Shown: piece by piece, positions 40,551 through 50,096 of the stretch
How positions within the stretch are numbered: the stretch's first letter is position 1
How the letters are laid out: each line of letters starts with the position of its first letter
From: Microbacterium sp. LWH3-1.2
GTDB taxonomy: Bacteria > Actinomycetota > Actinomycetes > Actinomycetales > Microbacteriaceae
Assembly (NCBI RefSeq): GCF_040675855.1
Contig: NZ_JBEGIK010000001.1
Coordinates: 248,001-312,000, forward strand
Direction of reading: 5' to 3'
Length of the DNA stretch: 64,000 bases
Notes under the pieces: generated by a model
Told to the model about the DNA's origin: nothing
The model's input: the letters and a program-made list of their open reading frames with translations, nothing else
Database searches by the model: none
Translations under genes and position numbers: made by a program

Positions 40551-42225
40551 TGCCACTCGACGCGGCTACCCCGTTCCACTGATCGCCGGTCTGGCGATGA
40601 TGAGCGTCCTGGTGCTGATCGCCATCCTCGCGCCGATCCTCCTCAGCGGCGCAGCCAACACCATCACTCCCGACACCCGCGCTCAGCCATCGGCCGAGCA
40701 CTGGTTCGGCACCGACGACCTCGGCCGCGACATCCTGGCCCGATCCCTCGTGGCCACGCGCCTCACCCTGGTGATGTCGGTGTCCGCGACTGCCATCGCC
40801 GTGGTCGCCGGCGTGCTCATCGGAGCGCTGGTGTGGCTCGCCCCCCGCTGGCTGCGCGAAACGGTGCTGCGCATCATCGACTCGACCGTCGCGTTCCCGT
40901 CGATCATCCTCGCACTCGTCATCGCCGCCATCCTCGGCCCGGCGACGTCGTCCGCGATCATCGCCATCGGGATCGCCGGCATCCCCGGGTTCGCGCGGAT
41001 CACGTCGAACATGACCGCCACGGTCGCCCACCGGGACTTCGTCGGGACGGCGAGACTGCTCGGCGTGCCCGGCTGGATGCTCTTCAGCAGGCATCTGCTG
41101 CCGAACATCGGCGGTCCGCTCCTGGTGCTGATCGCCTCCAGCTTCGCGCTGTCGCTGCTCGACATCTCGAGCCTGTCCTTCGTGGGCCTCGGCGTGCAGA
41201 GCCCCGACTACGACTGGGGGCGGCTCCTGAACGAGGGGCTGCCCGCGATCTACTCGCAGCCGATGCAGGTCGTCGCACCATCGATGATGCTGATCTTCGC
41301 CGGCGTCGCCGCGATGCTGACCGGCGACGGGCTCGCCGCCCGGATCGATCCCTGGGGGCGCCAGCCGCGGGTGCGCCGCAGCCGGCGTGCGGTGTCGACG
41401 AGCCCCTCGACCGCGCCTCTGGCGCTCGTGGAGGTACGTGATCTCACCGTCACGACGGCCACGGGTCGCGTGCTCGTCAAGGGCGTGGATCTCGAGATCG
41501 GCCCGGGTGAGATCCTCGGCCTCGTGGGCGAGTCGGGCTCCGGAAAGTCGATGACCGCCATGAGCCTGGCGCGACTCCAGCCCGAGAGCGTGAGCGTCGA
41601 CGCAGGCCTGATGCGTCTCGGCGACCTCGATCTGCGATCCGACCGTCACCGCGGCCGCCTTGCGAAGGAGATCGGCCTCGTGTATCAGGACCCCGGCTCG
41701 ACCTTCAACCCGGCACTCCGACTCGGCGTCCAGCTGACGGAAGTGGCGCGCGTGCATCTCGGCCTGTCGCGCAGACAGGCCGCCGACACGCTGGTCGACG
41801 CGCTGCGACGGATGCGTATCCGCAAGCCCGAGGAGCGCATGCATCACCACCCGTTCCAGCTCTCGGGCGGGATGCTCCAGCGGGCGATCATCGCGTCGTC
41901 TCTGGTCACCAACCCGCGGCTCATCATCGCCGACGAGCCCACGACCGCCCTCGACGTCACGGTGCAGGCCGAGGTGCTGCGCCACCTCAAGCGGATCAAC
42001 AAGAGCGAGGGCACGGCCATCCTCTTCATCTCGCATGACATCGCCGTCGTGGAGGCGCTGTGCGACCGAGTCATCGTGATGCGGCACGGCGAGATCGTCG
42101 AACGGCTGTCCGCCGCGGATCTCGCCGCCCGCAGAGTGCAGCATCCCTACACCCGTGCACTCCTTGATGCCACACCCACTCTCGCCCGCCAGAATCCGGC
42201 GATGTCCCAGGAGGTGACGTCATGA
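40543..42225 (+). CDS. Fused ABC permease (DppC) and ATP-binding protein (DppD)
   Basis: The 560-aa protein combines a DppC-type permease (residues 1 to about 275; HWFGTDDLGRDILARSLVAT and the EAA loop HRDFVGTARLLGVPG) with a DppD-type ATPase (about 290-560; Walker A GESGSGKS, signature LSGGMLQRA, Walker B LIIADEPTTALD). Such fusions are common in actinobacterial peptide and nickel-type importers. It overlaps its neighbours by 8 and 4 bases. Confidence 0.93.
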   Translation: MTDATRRGYPVPLIAGLAMMSVLVLIAILAPILLSGAANTITPDTRAQPSAEHWFGTDDLGRDILARSLVATRLTLVMSVSATAIAVVAGVLIGALVWLAPRWLRETVLRIIDSTVAFPSIILALVIAAILGPATSSAIIAIGIAGIPGFARITSNMTATVAHRDFVGTARLLGVPGWMLFSRHLLPNIGGPLLVLIASSFALSLLDISSLSFVGLGVQSPDYDWGRLLNEGLPAIYSQPMQVVAPSMMLIFAGVAAMLTGDGLAARIDPWGRQPRVRRSRRAVSTSPSTAPLALVEVRDLTVTTATGRVLVKGVDLEIGPGEILGLVGESGSGKSMTAMSLARLQPESVSVDAGLMRLGDLDLRSDRHRGRLAKEIGLVYQDPGSTFNPALRLGVQLTEVARVHLGLSRRQAADTLVDALRRMRIRKPEERMHHHPFQLSGGMLQRAIIASSLVTNPRLIIADEPTTALDVTVQAEVLRHLKRINKSEGTAILFISHDIAVVEALCDRVIVMRHGEIVERLSAADLAARRVQHPYTRALLDATPTLARQNPAMSQEVTS

Positions 42226-43061
42226 CCCGCACGGAGAGGCCCCTTCTGGAAATCACCGGCCTGAATGTGACGCTCAGCCACGGCGCGCGCGCGACGAGGA
42301 TCCTCCACGACGTCGACCTGGCGCTGACCCGCGGCTCCACCGTGGCGCTCGTCGGGGAGTCCGGGTCGGGCAAGTCCACGATCGCGAAGACGATCATCGG
42401 GATCCACCGGGCCCAGAGCGGCTCCATCCGATTCGGCGACGTCGAGCTCGTCGGCGCGGACCGTCGGACCCGCGGATCGGTACGGCGGCGGATCCAGCTC
42501 ATCCCGCAGAATCCCTACTCGTCGCTCGACCCCCGGCGAACGATCGGGCAGACGCTGGCCGAAGCGATCGATCCCGTGTTCGCCCGGGTCGCGCGCCACC
42601 GGGAGCATCTCGAAGCGGCTCTCACCGCGGTCTCGCTGGATGCGGAGGTGATGAGCCGCTATCCCCACGAGTTCTCGGGCGGGCAGCGCCAGCGCATCGC
42701 GATCGCGCGCGCTCTCGCCATCGACCCCGAGGTGATCATCGCGGACGAGATCACGTCGGCACTCGACGTGTCGACTCAGGCGGAGATCCTCGAGCTTCTC
42801 ACCCGACTGCGCGAGGAACTCGGCCTGACGATGCTTTTCATCTCGCACAATCTCGCCGTCGTCAGCCAGCTCTGCGACGAGGTCGTCGTGCTGCTGAACG
42901 GCGAGGTCATCGAAGCGGGGCCTGTGACATCCGTCTTCGCCGAGCCACGCGCGGAGTACACCAGAACACTCATCGAATCCGTGCCCGGCGGCGCGGCTTT
43001 CGATCTGTCCGGACCCGACGACGGTGTCCAATCGTCCACAGCGAGCCACCAGGAGGCCTGA
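42222..43061 (+). CDS. ABC transporter ATP-binding protein, DppF type
   Basis: The 279-aa ATPase has Walker A GESGSGKST, the Q-loop IPQNPYSSLDPRRT typical of DppF/OppF, signature FSGGQRQRIAIA and Walker B VIIADEITSALD (a rarer EIT instead of EPT). It pairs with the ATPase domain of the preceding fusion protein. The amidase gene follows one base after its stop. Confidence 0.93.
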   Translation: MTRTERPLLEITGLNVTLSHGARATRILHDVDLALTRGSTVALVGESGSGKSTIAKTIIGIHRAQSGSIRFGDVELVGADRRTRGSVRRRIQLIPQNPYSSLDPRRTIGQTLAEAIDPVFARVARHREHLEAALTAVSLDAEVMSRYPHEFSGGQRQRIAIARALAIDPEVIIADEITSALDVSTQAEILELLTRLREELGLTMLFISHNLAVVSQLCDEVVVLLNGEVIEAGPVTSVFAEPRAEYTRTLIESVPGGAAFDLSGPDDGVQSSTASHQEA

Positions 43062-43062
43062 G

Positions 43063-44481
43063 ATGACAACGAACCCGCAGCCCATCTGGCGCAACAGCGC
43101 CCGTGAGATCGCACGACTCGTCCGTGAGGGCGAGGTGACGGCGCTCGAGGTGGTCGAGTCGCACCTCGCACGGATCGCCGATGTCAACCCGCGGCTCGGC
43201 GCGCTCACCGTCGTGTTCGCGGATCGAGCCCGCGAACTCGCCGCGCAGCTGGATCGCCGCATCGCGGACGGCGAAGAGCTCGGCGACCTGGCGGGCGTGC
43301 CCATCTCCGTGAAGGAGAACATCGATCTGACCTGGTCGCCGACGACGGAAGGATGGACGTTCCTCGCGGACGCCCTCCCCTCAGAGGACGCCACCATCGT
43401 GCGCCGCCTCCTGGAAGCGGATGCGATCCCGATCGGCCGCGGCAACATGCCCGAGACCGGGTTGCGCTGGGACACCGACAACGAGCTGTTCGGGCGCACC
43501 TACAACCCATGGGACCGCACGCGGGTGCCCGGCGGGTCCAGCGGAGGCGATGCCGTCGCGGTCGCGACGGGCATGGTGGCACTCGGCCTCGGCAACGATT
43601 ACGGCGGATCGCTGCGCCTGCCGGCGTACGCCGCCGGTGTGACCGCGCTGCGGCCGTCGGCCGGGCGAGTTCCGGCAGCGGGGCCGGTGCAGCCCTCGCC
43701 TCTCACCGAGCAGTTCTTCTCCGTCAACGGCCCGATCGCGCGACACGTCGACGATCTCGACATGGCCTTCTCGCTCATGCATGGCGCGGATGGGCTCGAT
43801 CCTGCCACGGCATCCATCCCTCACCCGCACGGATACGACGGCATCCGAAAGGTCGCTCTGACGCGCGACCCGCTCGGCTGGGGCGTCGACCCGGAGGTGG
43901 CACAGGCGCTCACGATCGCCGCCGACGCGCTGAGCGACGCGGGGTGGGACGTGGACGAGGTGGAACCTCCCATGATCGAAGACGCCGCGGTGCTGTGGCG
44001 TCAGCTGTCGGTCACCGAACTCGTGGGCTTGTTCCAGCCGGGAGCACGCCCTGCTCCTCTGGGCGCTGGCGCCATGCAGTACTTCCTCGACAACGCCGAC
44101 GAGACGGCCGTGTTCGGTTCGGTCGGCGACTATGCCGACGCGTGGGGGCGACGGCTCGTCATCGCCGCTGCGTGGGAGCAGTTCCAGTCGGAGCACCCGA
44201 TCGTGCTCGGACCGGTCTCCACTCGCCGCATGCCGTTGATCGGCTACGACCTCTCCGGCCCGACAGCAACGACGCAGCTGTGGCGCGACCATCGGCTGCT
44301 CGTCACCGTGAACTTCCTCGGCCTCCCCTCGGTCGCGGTGCCCACCGGACTGGACGCTGACGGCATCCCCTCGGGTGTTCAGCTGATCGCGCCGCGCAAC
44401 GGTGATCACATCGCTCTGGCTGCGGCGCGCGACGTCGAGGCCGCGGTCGAAGCTGTGACGCCGATCTCCCAGCTGGCGTGA
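43063..44481 (+). CDS. Amidase-signature-family hydrolase
   Basis: The 472-aa protein has the Ser-cisSer-Lys triad of amidase-signature enzymes: Lys84 in SVKENIDL, Ser159 in PGGSSGGDAVAVATG and the nucleophile Ser183 in NDYGGSLRLP. It is cytoplasmic and follows AGGAGG. As the last gene of the importer operon it most likely hydrolyses an imported amide (an amino acid amide, N-acyl amine or similar) to ammonia or amine and acid. The NDYGGS loop differs from the usual SDxGGS/TDTGGS and may reflect the substrate. Confidence 0.92.
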   Translation: MTTNPQPIWRNSAREIARLVREGEVTALEVVESHLARIADVNPRLGALTVVFADRARELAAQLDRRIADGEELGDLAGVPISVKENIDLTWSPTTEGWTFLADALPSEDATIVRRLLEADAIPIGRGNMPETGLRWDTDNELFGRTYNPWDRTRVPGGSSGGDAVAVATGMVALGLGNDYGGSLRLPAYAAGVTALRPSAGRVPAAGPVQPSPLTEQFFSVNGPIARHVDDLDMAFSLMHGADGLDPATASIPHPHGYDGIRKVALTRDPLGWGVDPEVAQALTIAADALSDAGWDVDEVEPPMIEDAAVLWRQLSVTELVGLFQPGARPAPLGAGAMQYFLDNADETAVFGSVGDYADAWGRRLVIAAAWEQFQSEHPIVLGPVSTRRMPLIGYDLSGPTATTQLWRDHRLLVTVNFLGLPSVAVPTGLDADGIPSGVQLIAPRNGDHIALAAARDVEAAVEAVTPISQLA

Positions 44482-44671
44482 ACTCCCGGGATACCGCTCG
44501 CTGAAGAGCCGACCTCATCAGGCCGCGACGAGTGGGCGCATCTCGTGACCGACATCGTAGGCATCACCCCTGACGCTCGACCGAGTGGGAAGCGGATCTT
44601 CTTGGAACCTTCCCACTGGCCCACCCACACGGTGCAAGGGGTTGTGAGGGGGCCCGCTCCCGGGTACCTTA

Positions 44672-44691
44672 TTGATTGAACGACCAATCAA
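44672..44691. promoter_or_regulatory. TetR-type operator before the aminotransferase gene
   Basis: TTGATTGAACGACCAATCAA is a 20-bp near-palindrome (TTGATTG/CAATCAA arms, central CG) 36 bp before the start codon. Length and symmetry fit TetR-family dimers; the tandem TetR genes at 50097 and 50702 are the nearest candidates. The rest of the 44482-44726 gap holds no gene. Confidence 0.65.
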
Positions 44692-44726
44692 TTAACAATT
44701 GGGCAAGAAGAAGAGAGAGCTTGAAC

Positions 44727-46085
44727 ATGGCTGAACCAGATGCGGTGGAGCGGCTCATCGCTCAGGAGCAGACGGCGTTCTTGAAGCGTCAGCCGCGGAG
44801 TGCGGAGTTCGGAGCGGAGGCCGCGAAGTATCTCGCGGGCGGGGCGACGTCGAGCTGGCAGATCGCGAAGCCGCAGGCCGTCTGGATGACGCACGGTAAA
44901 GGGTCGAAAGTCTACGACGTCGACGGCAACGAGTACGTCGACATGCATGGCGGGTACGGTGCCTCGATCGCCGGTCACGCCCATCCGGCGATCGTCGAGG
45001 CCGTCAGCGATCGCGTGCGCCGCGGCACTCACTTCGCACAGCCGACCGAGGACGCGATCTGGGTCGGCCGCGAGCTGGCGAACAGGTTCGACCTGCCCCT
45101 CTGGCGGTTCGGGAACTCCGGCACAGAGTCGACGATGGACGCCGTTCACCTGATGAGGGCAGTAACCGGGCGCGACCTGATCCTCAAGCTCGAGGGCGGC
45201 TACGACGGACACCACGACTCCGTACAGGTCTCGGTCATGCCCGACGCGGCCGAGATCGGTCCCGCGGAACGTCCCACCGGCGTGATCGCGAACGGTGGAA
45301 TCCCCAAGGCGTTCACCGACCTGACCGTCGTCGTGCCCTTCAACGACCTCGAAGCGGTCGAGCGGGCACTCATCGAGCACGAGGGGCGGGTCGCAGGCAT
45401 GCTGCTCGAGCCCGTCATGATGAACGCCGGCATCATTCCGCCGGAGCCTGGATACTTGCAGGGCCTGAAGGTTCTGCTGCACCGGCACGGTGCGCTGATG
45501 GCGTTCGACGAGGTGAAGACCGGATTCACCACCGGCCCGGGTGGCGCGACCGCACTGTACGGGGTCACTCCCGACATCGTCTGTCTGGCGAAGGCCCTCG
45601 GCGGTGGCATTGCGGTCTCGGCCATCGGTGGTACCCGCGAGGTCATGAATGCCATCGTCGACGGCCGCTACGACCAGGTGGGGACCTTCAACGGCAACCC
45701 CCTCGCGATGGCTGCGGCGCGCGCAACGCTGTCCGGGGTGCTGACCGCGGACACCTACACCCACCTGGACTCCCTCGCCAGCTCGCTGCAGACGCAGATG
45801 GAGGCGACCATCGCCGAGCACGGCCCTGCGTGGAGTGTCGTGAGCGTCGGGGCGAAGGGATGCGTCACGTTCACGCCAGAGCGGGTGCGGAACTTCCGGG
45901 ACTTCCTGGGTGTGGACGACCGGTTCAGCCACGCGCACTGGCTGGTGCAGCATAACAATGGGGCGTTCCTGCCACCGTGGGGCAAGGTCGAGCAATGGCT
46001 GATCTCCGCTCAGCACACGCAAGACGACATCGACCTGTTCGCCCGCAACTTCCGGACCTTCGTGGAAGGCTCACTCGACCGGTAG
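44727..46085 (+). CDS. Class III PLP-dependent aminotransferase (GSA-aminomutase-like)
   Basis: The 452-aa protein is a full-length class III aminotransferase: YVDMHGGYGASIAGHAHPAI, FGNSGTESTMDAVHLMRAVT, LEGGYDGHHDSVQVSV, MAFDEVKTGFTTGPGGAT and the PLP lysine in CLAKALGGGIAVSAIGG. The N-terminal half resembles glutamate-1-semialdehyde aminomutases; in this context it more probably transaminates an amine or beta-amino acid. The start is fixed at 44727 by MAEPDAVERL behind AGAGAG, beyond the operator. It is convergent with the CoA-transferase gene, with a terminator between. Confidence 0.9.
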   Translation: MAEPDAVERLIAQEQTAFLKRQPRSAEFGAEAAKYLAGGATSSWQIAKPQAVWMTHGKGSKVYDVDGNEYVDMHGGYGASIAGHAHPAIVEAVSDRVRRGTHFAQPTEDAIWVGRELANRFDLPLWRFGNSGTESTMDAVHLMRAVTGRDLILKLEGGYDGHHDSVQVSVMPDAAEIGPAERPTGVIANGGIPKAFTDLTVVVPFNDLEAVERALIEHEGRVAGMLLEPVMMNAGIIPPEPGYLQGLKVLLHRHGALMAFDEVKTGFTTGPGGATALYGVTPDIVCLAKALGGGIAVSAIGGTREVMNAIVDGRYDQVGTFNGNPLAMAAARATLSGVLTADTYTHLDSLASSLQTQMEATIAEHGPAWSVVSVGAKGCVTFTPERVRNFRDFLGVDDRFSHAHWLVQHNNGAFLPPWGKVEQWLISAQHTQDDIDLFARNFRTFVEGSLDR

Positions 46086-46096
46086 CAGAACAAGGT

Positions 46097-46134
46097 GAAG
46101 GCCTCGGATCCCAAGCCCAGGATCCGGGGCCTTC
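46097..46134. terminator. Bidirectional hairpin terminator
   Basis: A 15-bp stem with one G-T wobble (46097-46111 with 46120-46134) and an 8-nt loop separates the convergent aminotransferase and CoA-transferase genes. Confidence 0.8.
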
Positions 46135-46183
46135 CGATGTTGCAAGTCTGGAGCGACGTTCGGGCCGAAATCATGGGCGTGCC

Positions 46184-48724
46184 TCAGGAGGGCAGGTATT
46201 CCCGGCTCCAGCTCTCGCTGATGACGCCCGAAGCAAGTAGTTCCTGGATCCGGCTGGGCTTATAACCGGCGGCGGTGAGGATCGCACGGGTAGATGTCCC
46301 GTACTTCTCAGCCGGCACCGGCGCGAGGATGGTTCCGTCGGTGAGCCGCACGGCGAGCGGGTCGAGCTGAGTCACGACGTGCCCGCTGGGGTGGTCGGGG
46401 AACCGGGAGAAAGCGTAGCTGCTCCTGGTACCGGTGCCTGGTGTGCCGTCCGCGTCGCGCGCGTACTCGGCGCGCAGACTACCGATGTCGACGCAGGCGA
46501 CGCCACCGATGCCGGCCGCTGTGAACCGCTCCTGCCACATCGCCGCACTGGCGCCGAGCAGGGCCAAGCTGAGGGTGTTCTCGAGCTCCTCCGACGCCAG
46601 GCCGCCGAGGGGTGGCAGTCCTTCGACGGCCGACAGGAGGTCGAGGTCGCGGTCCGGGACGACGAGCATGATGCTGCCGGACGCCGTCGGGTATATGCGC
46701 TCTTGCGGGCCGTATCCGCGCGTCTCCCGGCCGCTCGGTTCGTCGAACACACCACGGTCGGAGTAGGTGAAGAAGAACGGCAGCTGCGCGAGACCGGTCA
46801 GCGCCGACAGGGAGGTCCGGGCACGATCGACGTGGCCCGTGGTCTCGCGCTGGTAGAGGGCGCACGCCATGCCGAGCGCCGCGGCGAATCCGCACATCAC
46901 GTCGATGGTTCCCACATGGGCGTGTTCTTCGGGGGTTTCCATGGAACCGCCGAACCGCAGCATGATACCTGTTGCAGCCTGGACAAGATCGTCGTAACCG
47001 AGGTAGTTCGTCCGCGGGCCGGTGAGGACCCCGCTGAAACAGTCCAGCTGGCAGAATACGGCGCGGGGATTGATCGCATGCAGGGATTCGGCATCCAACC
47101 CCATCTGCCGGACCTGACGATCGGTCGCGTTCCAGATGACGACGTCGACGGACCGGACGAGGTCCTCGAGGATGGTCTTCCCCTCGGGGGATCGCAGGTC
47201 CACAAGCGCCGACTTCTTGCCGCGCATGTGGGTCATCCCGAAGACGACGTGGTTCCACGGATCGAACAGCGGCTGCGCGGGGTCGATCTTGATCACCTCG
47301 GCGCCGAACCGGTTGAGGAAGGAGCCCGAATGCGGGCCGGCGATGACGTTGCACAGGTCGAGCACCCGGACGCCCTGCAGCCACGGCGCGCCCGCTGGCG
47401 CCACCGTCTGCGGAGGTTCCTGGCGCAGGGTTCGCGCGAAGCGGTCCTTCGCGTCCGTGATCGAGCCCCACATCCGTGGAGTCGGGCACAGCATGTCCGT
47501 CGCGCTCTCGGTCAGCCAGGCGATCGGGCCAGGTTGGATCATAGGGCCGAGCACAGGGTCATCCACCTCGAGCACGAGCGCGGCTTCGCGGACGTGTGGG
47601 TCGTCGATCCACTCCGACAGCCAGTTCTGTGACGTTCCGGGGAACTGGCCCTCCCCGAAGATACGGTTCCATTCGTCCGAGGTCTTCGTCAGGAACACTT
47701 CTTTCATCCGCGCGGCAATCGTGTCCGCCCACTCCTTGGGGAGCGGATAAGAGCCGAGCGAGGCGGTGGAGGACCATTCCGATTTCGGCAGGTAGACGTC
47801 GTCCTCCTCTTTCAACCCGAGCGCGACCATCTCGTCATAGAGACCGAGCGCCTGCAGGCACCGCTTGGCGTGATAACGGTGGCTTGGGCATACGACGTAG
47901 AACATGCGGCCGTCGCTGCACCGATAGCTGCGATAGAACGGGTCGAGCAGTTCCTGGAGCTCGTCGTAGGTGACGTCCATCGTCAACCCGAGTTCGCGGC
48001 GGCGGAGGATCTCGAGCTCCCGCTGGGTCCTGTAACGGTCGGGATAGTCCTCGATGTGGATCGAGTTGTACGTCAGCCCCTCCATCGCAGCGCTCGCCAG
48101 CGGCACCTCGATGTGATCGCCTCTCCCGGTCTGGGAGCGTCCATACAGGGCGAGGGCAACCGACGCTGCGGCGATGCTCGTCGCGTACGCGGAGGCCAGA
48201 GGGAGAGGGGAGAAAGAGGGGTTGACCCCCATCAGCACCCGGTTCAGTCCCATGTCCGTGAACACCCCGGACGCAGCTGCGACGATCGACTCGAACGCCT
48301 TCCACTGGGACCGGAGCTCGTCGTCCGAGGCGAACCCCGGGATCGACAACGTGATCAGCCCCGGCTGCACCCGCCGTAGCTGCGCGAGGTCGAGGCCGAG
48401 CCGGGAGAGGACTCCCGGACGGAAGTTCTCCACCACGACATCTGCTTCCATCGCGAGAGTCCGCGCGTCGTCGAGGCCCTGGGCGGACTTCAGATCCAGC
48501 GGGACGATGAGCTTGTTGCGATTGAGCACTGCGGTGGCGGGACTGTTCCATCTCGGGCCATCGGGATGCTCGATCCTCACCACTGTCGCTCCGAGGTCGC
48601 CGAGAACCATCGCGACGGCGGGTCCTGCGATGTACTGCCCGAGATCGAGCACGTTGATCCCAGCCAGCGGAAGCTTCGAGGTGCGCTGAAGTGCGTCCGA
48701 CGAGGGGTGGTCAGCTGTGGACAC
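46184..48724 (-). CDS. Tandem-fused CaiB/BaiF (family III) CoA-transferase
   Basis: The 846-aa protein carries two family III CoA-transferase domains. Domain 1 (about 20-430) begins LAGINVLDLGQYIAGPAVAM, LGATVVRIEHPDGPRW and has DVVVENFRPGVLSRLGLDLA. Domain 2 (about 445-846) begins WLQGVRVLDLCNVIAGPHSG, FGAEVIKIDPAQP and has YPTASGSIMLVV. Members are usually 380-450 aa and act as interlocked dimers, so the fusion likely folds as one pseudo-dimer. It transfers CoA between carboxylic acids. The GTG start follows AAGGAG. It lies 69 bp downstream of the iron alcohol dehydrogenase gene in the same orientation. Confidence 0.92.
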   Translation of the reverse strand: MSTADHPSSDALQRTSKLPLAGINVLDLGQYIAGPAVAMVLGDLGATVVRIEHPDGPRWNSPATAVLNRNKLIVPLDLKSAQGLDDARTLAMEADVVVENFRPGVLSRLGLDLAQLRRVQPGLITLSIPGFASDDELRSQWKAFESIVAAASGVFTDMGLNRVLMGVNPSFSPLPLASAYATSIAAASVALALYGRSQTGRGDHIEVPLASAAMEGLTYNSIHIEDYPDRYRTQRELEILRRRELGLTMDVTYDELQELLDPFYRSYRCSDGRMFYVVCPSHRYHAKRCLQALGLYDEMVALGLKEEDDVYLPKSEWSSTASLGSYPLPKEWADTIAARMKEVFLTKTSDEWNRIFGEGQFPGTSQNWLSEWIDDPHVREAALVLEVDDPVLGPMIQPGPIAWLTESATDMLCPTPRMWGSITDAKDRFARTLRQEPPQTVAPAGAPWLQGVRVLDLCNVIAGPHSGSFLNRFGAEVIKIDPAQPLFDPWNHVVFGMTHMRGKKSALVDLRSPEGKTILEDLVRSVDVVIWNATDRQVRQMGLDAESLHAINPRAVFCQLDCFSGVLTGPRTNYLGYDDLVQAATGIMLRFGGSMETPEEHAHVGTIDVMCGFAAALGMACALYQRETTGHVDRARTSLSALTGLAQLPFFFTYSDRGVFDEPSGRETRGYGPQERIYPTASGSIMLVVPDRDLDLLSAVEGLPPLGGLASEELENTLSLALLGASAAMWQERFTAAGIGGVACVDIGSLRAEYARDADGTPGTGTRSSYAFSRFPDHPSGHVVTQLDPLAVRLTDGTILAPVPAEKYGTSTRAILTAAGYKPSRIQELLASGVISESWSREYLPS

Positions 48725-48793
48725 GCGTCTCCTTGATCCTGTAGCGACGGTCAGCCCGAGTCAGGACTGACGGATGAGGGGGCGGTCTCAGGT

Positions 48794-49966
48794 TCAGTGC
48801 GGTTGTGCGTCGAAGACCCGCGCATACAAGTCCTCGACCTGCTCGCGCGACGGCACGACGGGATTGTTGGCGGGAGATCCCGAGGCAATCGCCTGTTGCG
48901 CCATCGTCGGGATGAGAGCGTCCCAGACAGATCGGTCGATCCCATAGCTCGCCGGCGTCGGGACAGCGAGGTCCGCACACAGCTGCCGCAACCAGTCCAC
49001 AAGCCTCCTCGTGGCTGTCACGTCGCTCGCGTTCGGCCCTGAAGCTCCCAGAACACGGGAAATCTCGGCATATCTCTCGGGTGCGCCCGCGATCGAGAAC
49101 TCTGTGACTGTGGGAAGCAGCATCGCATTGGAGAGGCCGTGGGCGACATGGAGATTCCCCCCGATAGGGCGGCTCATCCCGTGGATCAAGGTGACGCTCG
49201 AGTTTGAGAACGCGATCCCCGCTTGCAGGGAGGCGAGCATGAGCGATTCCCGTCCGGCCCGGTTCCCGCCGTCGGCGTACACGTCCCGGATCGCAGCACC
49301 TCCGGTGCGGAGAGCGGCGAGCGCCATCGAGTCCGAGAACGGACTCGCCTTCCGGCTCACATATGCCTCGATCGCGTGGCACATCGCGTCCACTGCGGTA
49401 TCGGCGGTGAGGCGGGGCGGCTTCGACATTGTGAGCTCGAAGTCCAAGATCGCCGCCGCCGGAAGGAACCCGGGACCTGCGCAGAGCATCTTCTCATTCG
49501 TGTCACTGTCGGTGATGATCGAGAACTGCGTCGCCTCCGACCCGCTGCCCGACGTGGTCGGCACGGCAATCACCGGCAGCGCTGGCCCGTGGTTGACCCG
49601 CGGGGACTTGTAGTCCCTCATGTGGCCGCCCTGAGCGCTGAGCAGTGCGAGAGCCTTGCCCGTGTCGATCGGGCTTCCACCACCCACTGCGACGATCGCA
49701 TCCGCGCCGTGCGCACGCACCGCGGCCGACCCCGCGCCAAGTGATGCCGTCGTGGGGTCGGGCACGGTCTCCGCGAACACTGCCGCATGCGCACCAGCCG
49801 TGGCCAGGTGCTCGACGACGAGCGCGGCGACACCGGTCGAGACCATGAACGAATCCGTCACCACCAGCGGGCGTCGCGCCCCCAGCGCGGTGACGACCTC
49901 GCCCACCTGTGCGATCGCGCCGCCCCCGATCCTCATGACCCGAGGCATCAACACTGTTGCAACCAT
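48794..49966 (-). CDS. Iron-containing alcohol dehydrogenase
   Basis: The 390-aa protein matches group III (Fe) alcohol dehydrogenases: VVTDSFMVSTG, AIVAVGGGSPIDTGKALALL for NAD(P) binding, AVPTTSGSGSEATQFSIITD and the metal-binding histidines in AMCHAIEAYVS, LIHGMSRPIG and VAHGLSNAMLL. It probably oxidises an alcohol or reduces an aldehyde or maleylacetate-like ketone. It is divergent from two tandem TetR genes across a region with an AATA/TATT palindrome, and it precedes the CoA-transferase fusion. Confidence 0.93.
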   Translation of the reverse strand: MVATVLMPRVMRIGGGAIAQVGEVVTALGARRPLVVTDSFMVSTGVAALVVEHLATAGAHAAVFAETVPDPTTASLGAGSAAVRAHGADAIVAVGGGSPIDTGKALALLSAQGGHMRDYKSPRVNHGPALPVIAVPTTSGSGSEATQFSIITDSDTNEKMLCAGPGFLPAAAILDFELTMSKPPRLTADTAVDAMCHAIEAYVSRKASPFSDSMALAALRTGGAAIRDVYADGGNRAGRESLMLASLQAGIAFSNSSVTLIHGMSRPIGGNLHVAHGLSNAMLLPTVTEFSIAGAPERYAEISRVLGASGPNASDVTATRRLVDWLRQLCADLAVPTPASYGIDRSVWDALIPTMAQQAIASGSPANNPVVPSREQVEDLYARVFDAQPH

Positions 49967-49993
49967 GAGAGCAGTCCATCCTGTCGAGGCTAC

Positions 49994-50010
49994 AATAGTA
50001 GCGTATTATT
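49994..50010. promoter_or_regulatory. Candidate TetR operator between alcohol dehydrogenase and TetR genes
   Basis: AATAGTAGCGTATTATT is a 17-bp palindrome with 6 of 8 base pairs matching. It overlaps -10-like sequences in both directions (TACAAT on plus, TACTAT on minus). Confidence 0.45.
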
Positions 50011-50096
50011 AAGGGTGGCGACGGTGACTGCAGACCGAGCCGTCGCCCGCAATCGCGTGACGCGGAAGGCCGCCGGTACAATTCGGGCGGAGGCAC

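Noticed and set aside
40480..42144. A 554-codon minus-strand open frame
   Set aside because: It is antisense to the DppC-DppD fusion gene, and its Asp/Arg/His-rich product is typical of GC-rich shadow frames.
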